Positions 7,864 through 16,188 of a stretch of 50,028 nucleotides of DNA are shown piece after piece (positions within the stretch are counted from its first letter, which is position 1; every line of letters begins with the position of its first letter). The notes below the pieces were generated by a model. That model saw only the letters and a list, made by a program, of their open reading frames with translations, had not been told where the DNA came from and made no database searches. Origin of the DNA: Sulfurovum sp. Lineage in GTDB: Bacteria > Campylobacterota > Campylobacteria > Campylobacterales > Sulfurovaceae. The translations under genes and the position numbers were made by a program. The stretch covers positions 1-50,028 of the forward strand of contig JADGDL010000013.1 of assembly GCA_016744875.1 (NCBI GenBank), given 5' to 3'.

Positions 7864-8292
7864 ATGAATATCAATGTTGTTTGTCCTCATTGTCTCAAGG
7901 TAAATCGTATACCTAAAAAAGAATCTTATGCAAAAGCAAACTGTGGAGGATGTAAAAACTCTTTACTTAATAGCAAACCTGTTCCTGTGGATGCAGATAA
8001 ACTTGGCACCTTTCTTTCCAACTCGGAGATACCTGTAGTAGTAGACTTTTGGGCACCGTGGTGTGGTCCATGTCTACAAATGGCTCCTGCATTTGAAGAA
8101 GTTGCACTTGCTATGCCCCTTAAGGCACAGTTTATAAAGGTTAACACAGAAGAACAGCAAACTTTAGGTGGGCAGTATGGTATACAAAGTATCCCTACAT
8201 TGATCGTATTTAAGAACGGTAAAGAAGTTGAAAGGCTTTCAGGTGCTTTAGATGCAGGACGTTTACAAAGCTGGGTAAGACAGTATCTGTAA
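7864..8292 (+). CDS. trxC: thioredoxin 2-type protein with N-terminal zinc-binding site
   Basis: A cytoplasmic disulfide reductase of 142 residues. The N terminus has CPHC (7-10) and CGGC (27-30), the four-cysteine zinc site typical of thioredoxin 2, followed by the thioredoxin fold with active site WCGPC (66-70) and the cis-proline segment SIPTLIVF. Its stop codon overlaps the response regulator start by one base (TAATG), so redox and signalling genes are translationally coupled. The trxC name follows the zinc domain. Confidence 0.9.
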   Translation: MNINVVCPHCLKVNRIPKKESYAKANCGGCKNSLLNSKPVPVDADKLGTFLSNSEIPVVVDFWAPWCGPCLQMAPAFEEVALAMPLKAQFIKVNTEEQQTLGGQYGIQSIPTLIVFKNGKEVERLSGALDAGRLQSWVRQYL

Positions 8293-8963
8293 TGAGTAAA
8301 ATACTATTACTTGAGGATGACGCAAATCTAAATGAAACTATCACTGAATTCCTTCAGGAACAGGGCTATGATGTTGTGAATATATATGATGGATATGAGG
8401 CACAGGAAAAACTTTATGAGAGTACATATGATCTGCTTCTTCTAGATGTTAATACTCCTGGTATAAACGGGTTTGACCTGCTTAAAGAAGCACGTGAAGG
8501 AGATGTAGTTGCCCCTGCTATCTTCATTACTTCATTGGATTCTGTAGATGATCTTGAAAAGGGGTTTCAGAGTGGTTGTGATGATTATATACGTAAACCT
8601 TTTGTTTTAAAAGAACTGCTTATACGGGTTGAGACTTTACTCAAGCGCGGTTTTTTTCATGAAGCTAAAGAGTTTATAGTAATATCAAAGAACATATCTT
8701 ATGATAGTAAAAACAATGAACTGTTAATCGATGGAGAAACGGTTTCTTTAGGAAACAAAGAGTCAGCACTGCTAAAACTGTTTATGAAAAATGAAGGTGA
8801 AGTGATCATACATGACAAGATCTATGAACATTTATGGGATTTTGATGAAGAGCCAAGTGATACAGCACTTCGTACTTATATTAAAAATCTTCGTAAAATA
8901 ATCGGTAAGGACAAAATTGTTAGTATCAAAAAGCAAGGCTACAAATTCATTACTGCTAAGTGA
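8292..8963 (+). CDS. OmpR/PhoB-type response regulator
   Basis: A 223-residue DNA-binding regulator. The receiver domain (1-115) has the acidic pair E8/D9-D10, phosphoacceptor Asp52 (LLLDVNTPG) and Lys102 in DYIRKPF. The C-terminal winged helix (about 130-221) has the usual LRTYIKNLRKIIG and IKKQGYKF. It is coupled to thioredoxin upstream and overlaps the kinase gene. The two small cytochrome-like genes and the paralogs downstream are candidate targets, but that is inference. Confidence 0.93.
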   Translation: MSKILLLEDDANLNETITEFLQEQGYDVVNIYDGYEAQEKLYESTYDLLLLDVNTPGINGFDLLKEAREGDVVAPAIFITSLDSVDDLEKGFQSGCDDYIRKPFVLKELLIRVETLLKRGFFHEAKEFIVISKNISYDSKNNELLIDGETVSLGNKESALLKLFMKNEGEVIIHDKIYEHLWDFDEEPSDTALRTYIKNLRKIIGKDKIVSIKKQGYKFITAK

Positions 8964-10104
8964 GAAAAAATCTTTTTTTAGATTTTTAACACTCTACAGT
9001 ATTATGGTACTGTTCGCTATTCTACTACTCTCCTTTTATTACTATCAAAGTCAGGAAAAGTTGATGCTTTCACAGGAACGTGCCACACTTTCAAAATTTG
9101 CATATATTCAGACAAAAAAACTTAAAGTACTACACCATTTTTTTGATGAAAGAGTTGACTACCCTCGTGATCCTCGTTTTAAATCAGCTATTTATGACCT
9201 TGAAGAAGTGCAAATATTTACTCTTTTAGAGGAAGAAGATGTACGTTTTGATGAAGAAATTTATAAAAGTGAAAAGTATATACATTTTGTAAAAAGTTTG
9301 GATGATTTTTATCTGGGAGCAAAATACCTCATATTGGAAATAGAAGAGGATGGGAAGTGGAAAGATATAGTGTGGAAAAATATCATAGGATATGGGCTAC
9401 TGACATTTTTAATTTTAATGATCTTTGGACTTTACCTTGCAAAACTATTTTTAAAACCAATGAGGGATTCTATTATTCTTTTGGACAGATTTATTAAAGA
9501 TACTACACATGAGTTAAACACACCTTTATCTGCCATACTGGCAAATATAGAGATGATGGACAGATCAGTCATGGTGGAAAAAAATAGGATAAAACTCTCA
9601 CGTATCAATATTGCAGCAAAAACTGTTTCTGTCCTCTATAAAGACTTGACGTACCTCACATTAGAACAGGATAAAGAGCATGATGATGAAGAGATAAATA
9701 TCCAAGAACTTATTGTAAATAGAGTTGAATATTTTTCCATTCTGGCACAGTCTAAACATTTGGAATTTGTACTAGATCTGGAAAAAGCAAAAATTGTTAT
9801 GGATAAACGTAAACTAACTAGAGTCATAGATAACCTGATCTCAAATGCTATTAAATACAATAAACGAAACGGAAAAATAGGGCTTAAACTACGTAACAGT
9901 ATGTTGATGGTTTGGGATAATGGTATAGGTATGCGTGAAGAAAATATACCTTTAATGTTTGATAGATATCTTCGTTTTAATAATGCAGAAGGCGGTTTTG
10001 GTATTGGATTGAGTATCGTTAAAAAGATATTGGATGAATACAAGATCTCTATAGAAGTGGAGTCAAGAGAAGGAGAAGGAACAAAAATGGTGATGAGATG
10101 GTAA
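8917..10104 (+). CDS. sensor histidine kinase
   Basis: A membrane kinase of up to 395 residues. Two membrane segments (about 24-42 and 155-177) flank a roughly 110-residue periplasmic sensor domain. The H box is DTTHELNTP (His198), followed by N box LISNAIKYN, G1 VWDNGIGM, F box FDRYLRF and G2 GFGIGLSIV, all intact. The start is uncertain: the TTG at 8917 lies inside the regulator gene, the first ATG (9004) falls within the first membrane segment, and no good ribosome-binding site is visible. It overlaps the next gene by seven bases. Confidence 0.92.
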   Translation: MLVSKSKATNSLLLSEKKSFFRFLTLYSIMVLFAILLLSFYYYQSQEKLMLSQERATLSKFAYIQTKKLKVLHHFFDERVDYPRDPRFKSAIYDLEEVQIFTLLEEEDVRFDEEIYKSEKYIHFVKSLDDFYLGAKYLILEIEEDGKWKDIVWKNIIGYGLLTFLILMIFGLYLAKLFLKPMRDSIILLDRFIKDTTHELNTPLSAILANIEMMDRSVMVEKNRIKLSRINIAAKTVSVLYKDLTYLTLEQDKEHDDEEINIQELIVNRVEYFSILAQSKHLEFVLDLEKAKIVMDKRKLTRVIDNLISNAIKYNKRNGKIGLKLRNSMLMVWDNGIGMREENIPLMFDRYLRFNNAEGGFGIGLSIVKKILDEYKISIEVESREGEGTKMVMRW

Positions 10105-10430
10105 AGAGTATAATTGTTTTTACGTTGATACTGTCTGGATTGTTTTCACAAAATTCTTATGAGCGTAATTGTGTTGGATGTCATAAAGAACTACCTACGT
10201 CACTACAACGTATGTTTATGAATTATCTGTTGGTTTACAGTGGTGAAAAGAACATGAAAGCAGGATTAAAACATTATCTGCAATATCCTTCTAAAGAGAT
10301 CTCGGTAATGTCTGACCTGTTTATAGATAATTATGGCATAAAAAAGAAAAGTAAACTTAGAGAAAAGGAGATAGATGAAGCTTTAGATATCTATTGGGAT
10401 AAGTTTAAGGTATTTCATAAGTTGAAGTAG
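10098..10430 (+). CDS. small periplasmic monohaem c-type cytochrome-like protein
   Basis: A 110-residue protein with an N-terminal signal peptide (about 1-18) and one haem-binding motif CVGCH (25-29), followed by a basic, helical C terminus without an obvious Met axial ligand motif. It overlaps the kinase gene, so it is the last gene of a thioredoxin-regulator-kinase-cytochrome operon. A haem protein made with a two-component system suggests redox or ligand sensing; this is inference. Confidence 0.78.
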   Translation: MVKSIIVFTLILSGLFSQNSYERNCVGCHKELPTSLQRMFMNYLLVYSGEKNMKAGLKHYLQYPSKEISVMSDLFIDNYGIKKKSKLREKEIDEALDIYWDKFKVFHKLK

Positions 10431-10489
10431 ATAGAATAAATTAATACCTATGGACAAGGTTAACTTATACAACAAAATAAAGGAATTAT

Positions 10490-10810
10490 ATGAAAAAGCT
10501 CATGGCAGTACTCACGATAGTCGCTCTTGCAATGATAAGCACTCCTACTACAGCGTCGGCAGGTGTAGAAAAAGGACAAAAGATCTTCAAAAAGAAATTT
10601 CGAAAATATTGTAGATTTTCTGGTGTAAAATTTGCCAGAAACCACACACAAGATGAATGGGAAGAAATCTATGATGAAGAGAAATTTCAAGAAGAAGCAA
10701 AAAGGATCTGCCCAAGATTGAAACTTGATAAAATTAAAGATTCTTGGTGGGAACATGTCTATGAGTTTTCTTATAAATACGCCAGTGATGGTGTAGTTCC
10801 AAAATGTTAA
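10490..10810 (+). CDS. secreted haem-less cytochrome-like paralog 1
   Basis: A 106-residue periplasmic protein with a signal peptide (about 1-24). The mature start VEKGQKIFKKKFRKYC resembles the opening of class I cytochromes c (KGxxLYxxxCxxCH), but only one Cys is there and no CxxCH exists. The three cysteines (41, 74, 106) are shared with the proteins at 10928 and 12140, as are HTQDEWE and ICP. I do not recognise a characterised family. AAAGGAATT is a good ribosome-binding site. Confidence 0.85.
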   Translation: MKKLMAVLTIVALAMISTPTTASAGVEKGQKIFKKKFRKYCRFSGVKFARNHTQDEWEEIYDEEKFQEEAKRICPRLKLDKIKDSWWEHVYEFSYKYASDGVVPKC

Positions 10811-10827
10811 ATTAACTGTAACTTCTA

Positions 10828-10859
10828 GAAGCAGTATTTCTCATACTGCTTCATTTTTT
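10828..10859 (+). terminator. intrinsic terminator after paralog 1
   Basis: A 10-bp stem (10828-10837 with 10843-10852, gaagcagtat/atactgcttc) with a 5-nt loop is followed by a run of six T. This is a textbook Rho-independent terminator. Confidence 0.88.
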
Positions 10860-10894
10860 ACCATACACTTCACAATACTTTCACAATTACATGC

Positions 10895-10900
10895 TATTAT
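10895..10900 (+). promoter_or_regulatory. -10 box for paralog 2
   Basis: TGCTATTAT (TATTAT at 10895-10900) lies 28 bp before the ATG at 10928 and after the upstream terminator, so paralog 2 has its own transcript. Confidence 0.55.
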
Positions 10901-10927
10901 ACACAATCTAAAATCAAAAGGATAAAA

Positions 10928-11245
10928 ATGAATAAAATTACTAAATTGACAGTAGCCGCACTACTTGGTACGGCAATGTTAACTTCAACTGCATCAGCAG
11001 ATGTAAAAAAAGGTCAAAAGCTATATCTTAAAAAGCTAAAAGCTCCTTGTGGTATCTCAGGTGCAAAGTTTGCACATAAGCATACTCAAGATGAGTGGGA
11101 AGCGATTCATGAAGCTGGTAAATTTGCAGATGAAGTAAAAAAGATCTGTCCTAAAGTTAAAAAAGTAAAAGAGAAATATGTTCCGCATATTTATGACTTT
11201 GCATATGAATATGCAAAAGATTCAGGGAATGTTCCTTCTTGTTAG
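10928..11245 (+). CDS. secreted haem-less cytochrome-like paralog 2
   Basis: A 105-residue protein with a signal peptide (about 1-24) and mature start DVKKGQKLYLKKLKAPCG. Cysteines at 41, 74 and 105 align with paralog 1, and HTQDEWEAI and ICPK are shared. Like its relatives it lacks CxxCH, so covalent haem attachment is not expected. It is basic and lysine-rich. Separate promoter and terminator signals suggest each paralog is regulated alone. Confidence 0.85.
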   Translation: MNKITKLTVAALLGTAMLTSTASADVKKGQKLYLKKLKAPCGISGAKFAHKHTQDEWEAIHEAGKFADEVKKICPKVKKVKEKYVPHIYDFAYEYAKDSGNVPSC

Positions 11246-11439
11246 AAGATATGTAAGGTAAAACTTTACAAAGAATACGTCTGTGTCTTTTTGCACATAT
11301 TCGTCATAGTAAAATATGACTTGTTGTCCAAATAAAAGAAATTAATTTAGTATTAAGTGAAATCACTATACTATTTTTTAAATTGATTTAATAGTTACTA
11401 TTTGATCAATAATGATTATACAAATTTAAAGGAATCAAA

Positions 11440-11736
11440 ATGAAAAAACTTGCAATCACAATGTTACTTGCTGGATCTACACTACTTATGGCTGACGGAG
11501 CTGCTGCTTACGCTAAATGTGTTGGTTGTCATGGTGCAAACGGAGAAAAAGCTGCTCTAGGTAAATCTGCAATTATTACAGGTCAAGATGCTGCTAAAAC
11601 AGTTGAACAACTTAACGGTTACAAAGCTGGAACACTTAACATTCATGGTATGGGTGGTCTTATGAAAGGTCAAGTTGCATCTATGGATGAAGCTACTATC
11701 AAAGCTGTTTCAGATCACATTGCAGCAATGAAATAA
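11440..11736 (+). CDS. periplasmic class I cytochrome c (c553-like)
   Basis: A 98-residue electron carrier with a signal peptide (about 1-18), one haem site CVGCHG (27-32) and a Met-rich segment GMGGLMKGQVASM that would supply the distal axial ligand. The size fits the small c553-type cytochromes that shuttle electrons from the bc1 complex to terminal reductases in Campylobacterota. It stands alone with a strong terminator. An ATTTAAAGGAATC ribosome-binding site precedes the ATG. Confidence 0.93.
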   Translation: MKKLAITMLLAGSTLLMADGAAAYAKCVGCHGANGEKAALGKSAIITGQDAAKTVEQLNGYKAGTLNIHGMGGLMKGQVASMDEATIKAVSDHIAAMK

Positions 11737-11753
11737 GAATATTTCTTACTTCT

Positions 11754-11793
11754 GTTCAAAAGCCTTTTGGCTTTTGAACATACTCTTTTTTTA
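11754..11793 (+). terminator. intrinsic terminator of cytochrome c gene
   Basis: An 11-bp perfect stem (11754-11764 with 11769-11779, gttcaaaagcc/ggcttttgaac) with a TTTT loop is followed by a T-rich tract. It lies 18 bp after the cytochrome stop. Confidence 0.92.
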
Positions 11794-12139
11794 AACCCTC
11801 ATTTAACTCATCTACTATATATTTTTTACTCACAAATAATATCTAATATTTTATAATCGACTATCACAGTCTCATGTCATAAAATCTCACCTGTATCACC
11901 CCATAGAGACGCTTACATTTTATATCGTAACTCTTGTACAGATATTGTTTTTTAGAAAACACTTTATTCTTTCCATTTTTTGTATCTGTATAGTTGAATA
12001 CCACAAAATGTGCATATATGTATGCGTGTAAAAAGTATATATGTTATATAAGTTATTTAAAAATGATTGGTAATTGAGAAGAAAGGGGATAATTTGATGC
12101 ATGAGGTACTTGGTGGACAAATTGCCCACCAAAGTTATT
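11794..12139. other. intergenic region without a supported gene
   Basis: About 345 bp of A+T-rich DNA between the cytochrome terminator and the stop of the leftward paralog 3. A 7-bp stem (12110-12116 with 12126-12132) just beyond the paralog 3 stop may be its 3' hairpin, but no U tract follows. A 70-codon reading frame on the minus strand has no ribosome-binding site and biased composition, so I do not call it. Confidence 0.6.
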
Positions 12140-12460
12140 TTAACACTCTAAATCTTCACCATCTGATGCATATTCATGTGCAAATTCAAAAAGATGCTCA
12201 GTCCATTTTTCTTTGTACTTAGTCATATCTGGACAAATTTCTTTTACTTTAGCTTCAAATGTTCCGGCTTTAAAAAGTGCTTCCCACTCTGCTTGCTTTA
12301 ATACTTTAGTAAAATCTGTAGCAATTTTGTCTCCACACTGACCTTTGATCTTTTTAGTGTAAATTTTTTGACCTTTACTGATGCTTCCTGCTGATACTGT
12401 AGTTGAAAGTAATGTAAGACCTAAAAGTGCCGCTACTGCCAATTTTGTTATGTTTTTCAT
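12140..12460 (-). CDS. secreted haem-less cytochrome-like paralog 3
   Basis: A 106-residue protein with a signal peptide (about 1-24) and mature start GSISKGQKIYTKKIKGQCG. Cysteines at 42, 76 and 106 match the two paralogs on the plus strand, and QAEWEALF, EICP and the aromatic C-terminal segment FEFAHEYASDG are conserved. The ATG at 12460 is chosen because AAAGGAAAAAT lies just upstream; an extension to 12496 would put a hydrophilic stretch before the signal peptide. It faces the other paralogs across the cytochrome c gene. Confidence 0.85.
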   Translation of the reverse strand: MKNITKLAVAALLGLTLLSTTVSAGSISKGQKIYTKKIKGQCGDKIATDFTKVLKQAEWEALFKAGTFEAKVKEICPDMTKYKEKWTEHLFEFAHEYASDGEDLEC

Positions 12461-12483
12461 ATTTTTCCTTTTTGTATGATAAA

Positions 12484-12489
12484 AGTATA
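12484..12489 (-). promoter_or_regulatory. -10 box for paralog 3
   Basis: On the minus strand TATACT lies 24-29 bp before the chosen ATG. Confidence 0.5.
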
Positions 12490-12571
12490 CTAACATAATT
12501 TATGTGAATTAATTGTGTATATTTGATATATTTAATGAATTTTATTTATATTTATAACAAGTTTACATAAA

Positions 12572-12943
12572 TTACATATTACTCCCACATTTTCCTGCTT
12601 CACATTTCATGGATGGTGCTTCTTTTCTTGGTGCTTGTTTTGTATTATCAGATGCACATTTTGTACTGAGCCTTCCAGTTTTCTCTACACGTACACAGTT
12701 ATATAGTTCTTTAGTGGTCATTGCAGAGAGGACGCACTCTCTTCGATCATCATTTTCCAGAAGTTGATCTAAGATGTTCATTTTCTTTTTTACCAGGACG
12801 GCGGAACCATCTAGCATGCTCGCTCCACATTTACCCGGACCACACTTCATCCCACCTTCTGTGAGAGACTCTTTTTTTTCTCCTGAACAGCCTGAAAGTA
12901 AGGCAAATGTAAATAGTGCTGTTGTAAATATTTTTAATTGCAT
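12572..12943 (-). CDS. lipoprotein with two MKCxxGKCG motifs, Cus locus
   Basis: A 123-residue lipoprotein with lipobox LSGC (Cys19). MKCGPGKCG lies at 32-40 and MKCEAGKCG at 112-120, close to the C terminus, with a further KCASDN segment between. The middle (about 50-95) is helical with ILDQLLENDDRRECV and a CVxxMTTxELYxCV pair of cysteines. Eight cysteines besides the lipid one suggest soft-metal binding. It starts three bases after the cusA stop, so it is a coupled member of the Cus operon. A periplasmic copper carrier or sensor is a reasonable inference. Confidence 0.85.
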   Translation of the reverse strand: MQLKIFTTALFTFALLSGCSGEKKESLTEGGMKCGPGKCGASMLDGSAVLVKKKMNILDQLLENDDRRECVLSAMTTKELYNCVRVEKTGRLSTKCASDNTKQAPRKEAPSMKCEAGKCGSNM

Positions 12944-12945
12944 GG

Positions 12946-15900
12946 TTAATTTTCCTTTTGATTGACAGTAAGTGTTGTATCTCTATTTAAGAGATACTTT
13001 TCATACATATCATAGAAGATAGGAATGAGTAATAGGCTTAGTATCGCTGAAGACACGACTCCTCCTATCATAGGTGCCGCAATACGTTGCATCACTTCAC
13101 TTCCTACGCCTGTGTTATACATGATAGGAAGTAAACCTGCTAATATGGCAAAGACAGTCATCAGTTTAGGTCTTACTCTTTTGACAGCACCTTCATAGAT
13201 AGCATCAGAAAGATGTCTCCTATTAAAGTTTTTTCCCATTTTTTTTCTCATCTCTCCCACACTTTCTTGAAGATAAACTATCATTACGATCGCAGTTTCA
13301 GCAGCTACTCCTAAAAGTGCTAAAAATCCGACAATGACAGCAATAGACATATTGAAATTTAACATATCGATATAAACCAGTCCTCCAAAAAGTGCAAAAG
13401 GTAGTGTAAAAAAAACGATGAGTGTTGGTACCATTTTGCCTAATGCAAAGTAAATAAGTATAAAGATAACTAAAAGTACAGTAGGAACGATCCATTTGAT
13501 CTTTTGCATCGCTGATTCTAAGTATTCAGACTGTCCTGCCCATTCCAAGTAGTATCCGGCAGGAAGTTTTAAGTCTTCGAGAACAAGCATAGCTTGTTCT
13601 TTGTATTTACTAGCAGAAACTCCTGTTTGCGGTGTTATATAGACAAAGGTCACCGGTGTTGCCATTTCAGATTTAATGACTGAGGCACTCTGGCGATATT
13701 CTATTTTTGCAAAAGTTGAAAGTGGTACAAATCCCAGTGGTGTTTTAACCTGTATATTACGAATATCATCAATGTTTCTGCGTTCTTCTTCTTCAAAGCG
13801 AAGTGCAATAGGATAACGCTCTAAGCCCTTATACATGGTTGTTATCTTTTTACCGCCTATAGCTGCAGAAGTATACTCCTGAATGAGTGATTTAGAGATG
13901 TTGTAACGCTGTAAGGCTTCTGTATCTATGTCGATATCTATGAAGAACCCGGCTGAAGCCTGGTCTGAAAAGACAGACTGTGTACCTTTAAGGCTACGCA
14001 ATCTGGATTCTATCTGTTGTGCTACATCTTGTAATCCATCAGCATCTTTACCGAAAATTTTTATGCCTATGGGTGTTCGAATTCCAGAAAGTAGCATATC
14101 TATACGACCACGGATAGGGTAGGTCCATGAATTCACCAGTCCTGGAACCTGTAAGGCTTCTTCCATCTCTGCCATGAGTTTTTCATGGGTCATTCCTTTT
14201 CTCCATTCCGATTTAGGTTTAAAGGTGATGATGGTTTCCAACATTCCCAGAGGTGCAGGATCAGTGGGTGAATTGGCACGTCCTCCCTTGCCAAAAACTG
14301 TATCGACTTCAGGGAAACTTTTGAGAATTTTATCAGTTTTTTGGGTCAGTACTTTACTTTGATCCACTGAAATTCCATAGGGTGTAACAGGCATATACAT
14401 AATGCTTTGTTCATTAAGCATTGGCATGAATTCCCAGTTTAATTTTTGGTAGAGTGGTAATGCAAATGCAAGTCCACCAACAGCAAGTAATATGACAAGG
14501 TATTTAAGCTTTAATCCATAAATTAAAACAGGATGATAGAGCCAAATAAAAAAACGATTAAGAGGGTTTTTTGTTTCAGGTATGATCTTTCCTTTTACAA
14601 AGTAGATCATAAGTACAGGGACCAGAGTGATAGAAAGTACTGCACCCGCAGTCATGGCAAAAGTTTTTGTAAATGCCAATGGTGAAAAGAGAAGCCCTTC
14701 CTGTCCGGAAAGTGCAAAGATGGGCAGGAAAGAGACTACCACAAGTGCCAAAGCAAAGAAGATTGGTCTTCCAACCAACTGTGATGACTCCACGATGACA
14801 GCGATGCGCTCAGAGTTACTCAGTTCACTCCCTTTTACATCTTCTTGTTGATGTATGGCCTTATGGGCATTTTCTATCATCACTATGGAGGCATCGACCA
14901 TAGCACCAATGGCTATAGCGATACCTCCCAGACTCATAATATTTGATCCAATACCAAAGAGTTTCATCATTAAAAATGGTAAGGCTATGGTCAAGGGGAG
15001 TACAATAAGCATAATGAGTGTTGAACGAAAATGCATCAAGAACAGACCAATGATTATGATAACGATGATACTCTCTTCAAAGAGGGTAGTTTTCAGGGTT
15101 TCAATGGCGGCTTCTATGAGTCCTGAACGGTCATAGGTGGTAACAACTTCAACATCATCTATCTGTAGTTCATTCATTTTTGCTTCTATGCGTTTAATGG
15201 CAGAATATACATCTTCTCCATAACGTACCATAACGATACCACCGACTACTTCACCTTCACCATTGAGGTCAGCCATACCTCGACGTGCACCTGGAACCAT
15301 CTCTACCCGACCAAGCTGTGCAAGTGTAAGTGGTACACCATCTTTAGTGCTAACTACCAGATTACGTATCTCATCGAGATCTTTGATGTACCCTTTGGCT
15401 TGTACCATCCATTCAAAACCATTTTGAATAACAATCCGTCCACCTGTATCATTATTGTTCATTTTCAGTGTTTTGGAGATGTCAGAGATGGAGAGGTTGT
15501 ACTGCACCAAAGAATCATTGTTGACCGTTATCTGATATGTGGGTACAAACCCACCGATACTTGCAACTTCAGAGACTCCGTCTACACCCATAAGAGCATA
15601 TTTATAGTAGTAGTCCTGCAGAGTTCTGAGTTCATCAAGGGTTTTGGTCTTTGATGTAAGTGCATACTCATAGGCCCAACCTACACCGGATGCATCTGGA
15701 CCTAATGTTACTTCCATAGTATCTGGTAATTGACTCTGTATTGATGCAAGTTGTTCAAGAACACGGGATCTTGCCCAATAAAGATCAGTACCCTCTTTAA
15801 AGATGATGTAGATCAGTGCATTTTCATAGACAGAAAAACCACGTACAGTCTCAATGTTAGAAATAGCAAGAAACTGTGAGACCAGAGGGTAGGTTCCCTG

Positions 15901-16089
15901 ATCTTCTATGATCTCAGGACTCTGTCCTTTCCATGTAACTTGTACAATAACTTGTGGAGGAGAGAGGTCCGGAAGTGCATCAAGAGGTGTATTCTTCATC
16001 GCCCATATTGACCCTACTATAATGAATAAGGTAGCCATCAAGACTAGAAAACGATTTTTAATAGAAAAAGCTATCAGTTTTTCAATCAC
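12946..16089 (-). CDS. cusA: CusA-type Cu(I)/Ag(I) RND efflux pump
   Basis: The inner-membrane proton antiporter of a tripartite heavy-metal exporter, 1047 residues with the chosen start. The segments SIMYMP, LGMLETI and RIDMLLSG keep the three methionines that in E. coli CusA (573, 623, 672) bind Cu(I)/Ag(I). Two sets of hydrophobic segments flank two large periplasmic loops. The N terminus TPLDALPDLSPPQVIV is typical of heavy-metal RND pumps. I place the start at the GTG at 16089 (AAGGAG seven bases upstream, giving MIEKLIAFSIKNRFL like other CusA) rather than an ATG at 16119 inside a palindrome. Confidence 0.95.
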   Translation of the reverse strand: MIEKLIAFSIKNRFLVLMATLFIIVGSIWAMKNTPLDALPDLSPPQVIVQVTWKGQSPEIIEDQGTYPLVSQFLAISNIETVRGFSVYENALIYIIFKEGTDLYWARSRVLEQLASIQSQLPDTMEVTLGPDASGVGWAYEYALTSKTKTLDELRTLQDYYYKYALMGVDGVSEVASIGGFVPTYQITVNNDSLVQYNLSISDISKTLKMNNNDTGGRIVIQNGFEWMVQAKGYIKDLDEIRNLVVSTKDGVPLTLAQLGRVEMVPGARRGMADLNGEGEVVGGIVMVRYGEDVYSAIKRIEAKMNELQIDDVEVVTTYDRSGLIEAAIETLKTTLFEESIIVIIIIGLFLMHFRSTLIMLIVLPLTIALPFLMMKLFGIGSNIMSLGGIAIAIGAMVDASIVMIENAHKAIHQQEDVKGSELSNSERIAVIVESSQLVGRPIFFALALVVVSFLPIFALSGQEGLLFSPLAFTKTFAMTAGAVLSITLVPVLMIYFVKGKIIPETKNPLNRFFIWLYHPVLIYGLKLKYLVILLAVGGLAFALPLYQKLNWEFMPMLNEQSIMYMPVTPYGISVDQSKVLTQKTDKILKSFPEVDTVFGKGGRANSPTDPAPLGMLETIITFKPKSEWRKGMTHEKLMAEMEEALQVPGLVNSWTYPIRGRIDMLLSGIRTPIGIKIFGKDADGLQDVAQQIESRLRSLKGTQSVFSDQASAGFFIDIDIDTEALQRYNISKSLIQEYTSAAIGGKKITTMYKGLERYPIALRFEEEERRNIDDIRNIQVKTPLGFVPLSTFAKIEYRQSASVIKSEMATPVTFVYITPQTGVSASKYKEQAMLVLEDLKLPAGYYLEWAGQSEYLESAMQKIKWIVPTVLLVIFILIYFALGKMVPTLIVFFTLPFALFGGLVYIDMLNFNMSIAVIVGFLALLGVAAETAIVMIVYLQESVGEMRKKMGKNFNRRHLSDAIYEGAVKRVRPKLMTVFAILAGLLPIMYNTGVGSEVMQRIAAPMIGGVVSSAILSLLLIPIFYDMYEKYLLNRDTTLTVNQKEN

Positions 16090-16103
16090 AGCGATGCTCC
16101 TTA

Positions 16104-16119
16104 ATGCGACTAGTCGCAT
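16104..16119. promoter_or_regulatory. 16-bp perfect palindrome upstream of cusA start
   Basis: ATGCGACTAGTCGCAT is self-complementary and ends five bases before the AAGGAG ribosome-binding site of cusA. In RNA it could only form with a short loop at the expense of the centre; in DNA it could bind a dimeric regulator. It lies in the 99-bp cusB-cusA gap. Confidence 0.5.
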
Positions 16120-16134
16120 GAGCTAACTGCTGAA

Positions 16135-16151
16135 GTTGTCCCAGTGACAAC
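16135..16151 (-). other. intercistronic hairpin between cusB and cusA
   Basis: A 6-bp stem (gttgtc/gacaac) with a 5-nt loop lies in the cusB-cusA gap, with an overlapping alternative pairing (cccag at about 16140-16144 with ctggg at about 16160-16164). It may set relative levels of adaptor and pump; there is no U tract, so it is not a normal terminator. Confidence 0.4.
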
Positions 16152-16188
16152 GTAATTTTCTGGGCTTCGCTCAAAAAATGTCTCATAA

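Noticed and set aside
11920..12132. 70-codon minus-strand reading frame in the 11.8-12.1 kb gap
   Set aside because: No ribosome-binding site, A+T-driven Tyr/Ile/Asn composition and no recognisable motif; lies downstream of the paralog 3 stop.
14174..16126. Several plus-strand reading frames opposite cusA
   Set aside because: cusA is intact with all family motifs; the opposite frames lack ribosome-binding sites and known domains.
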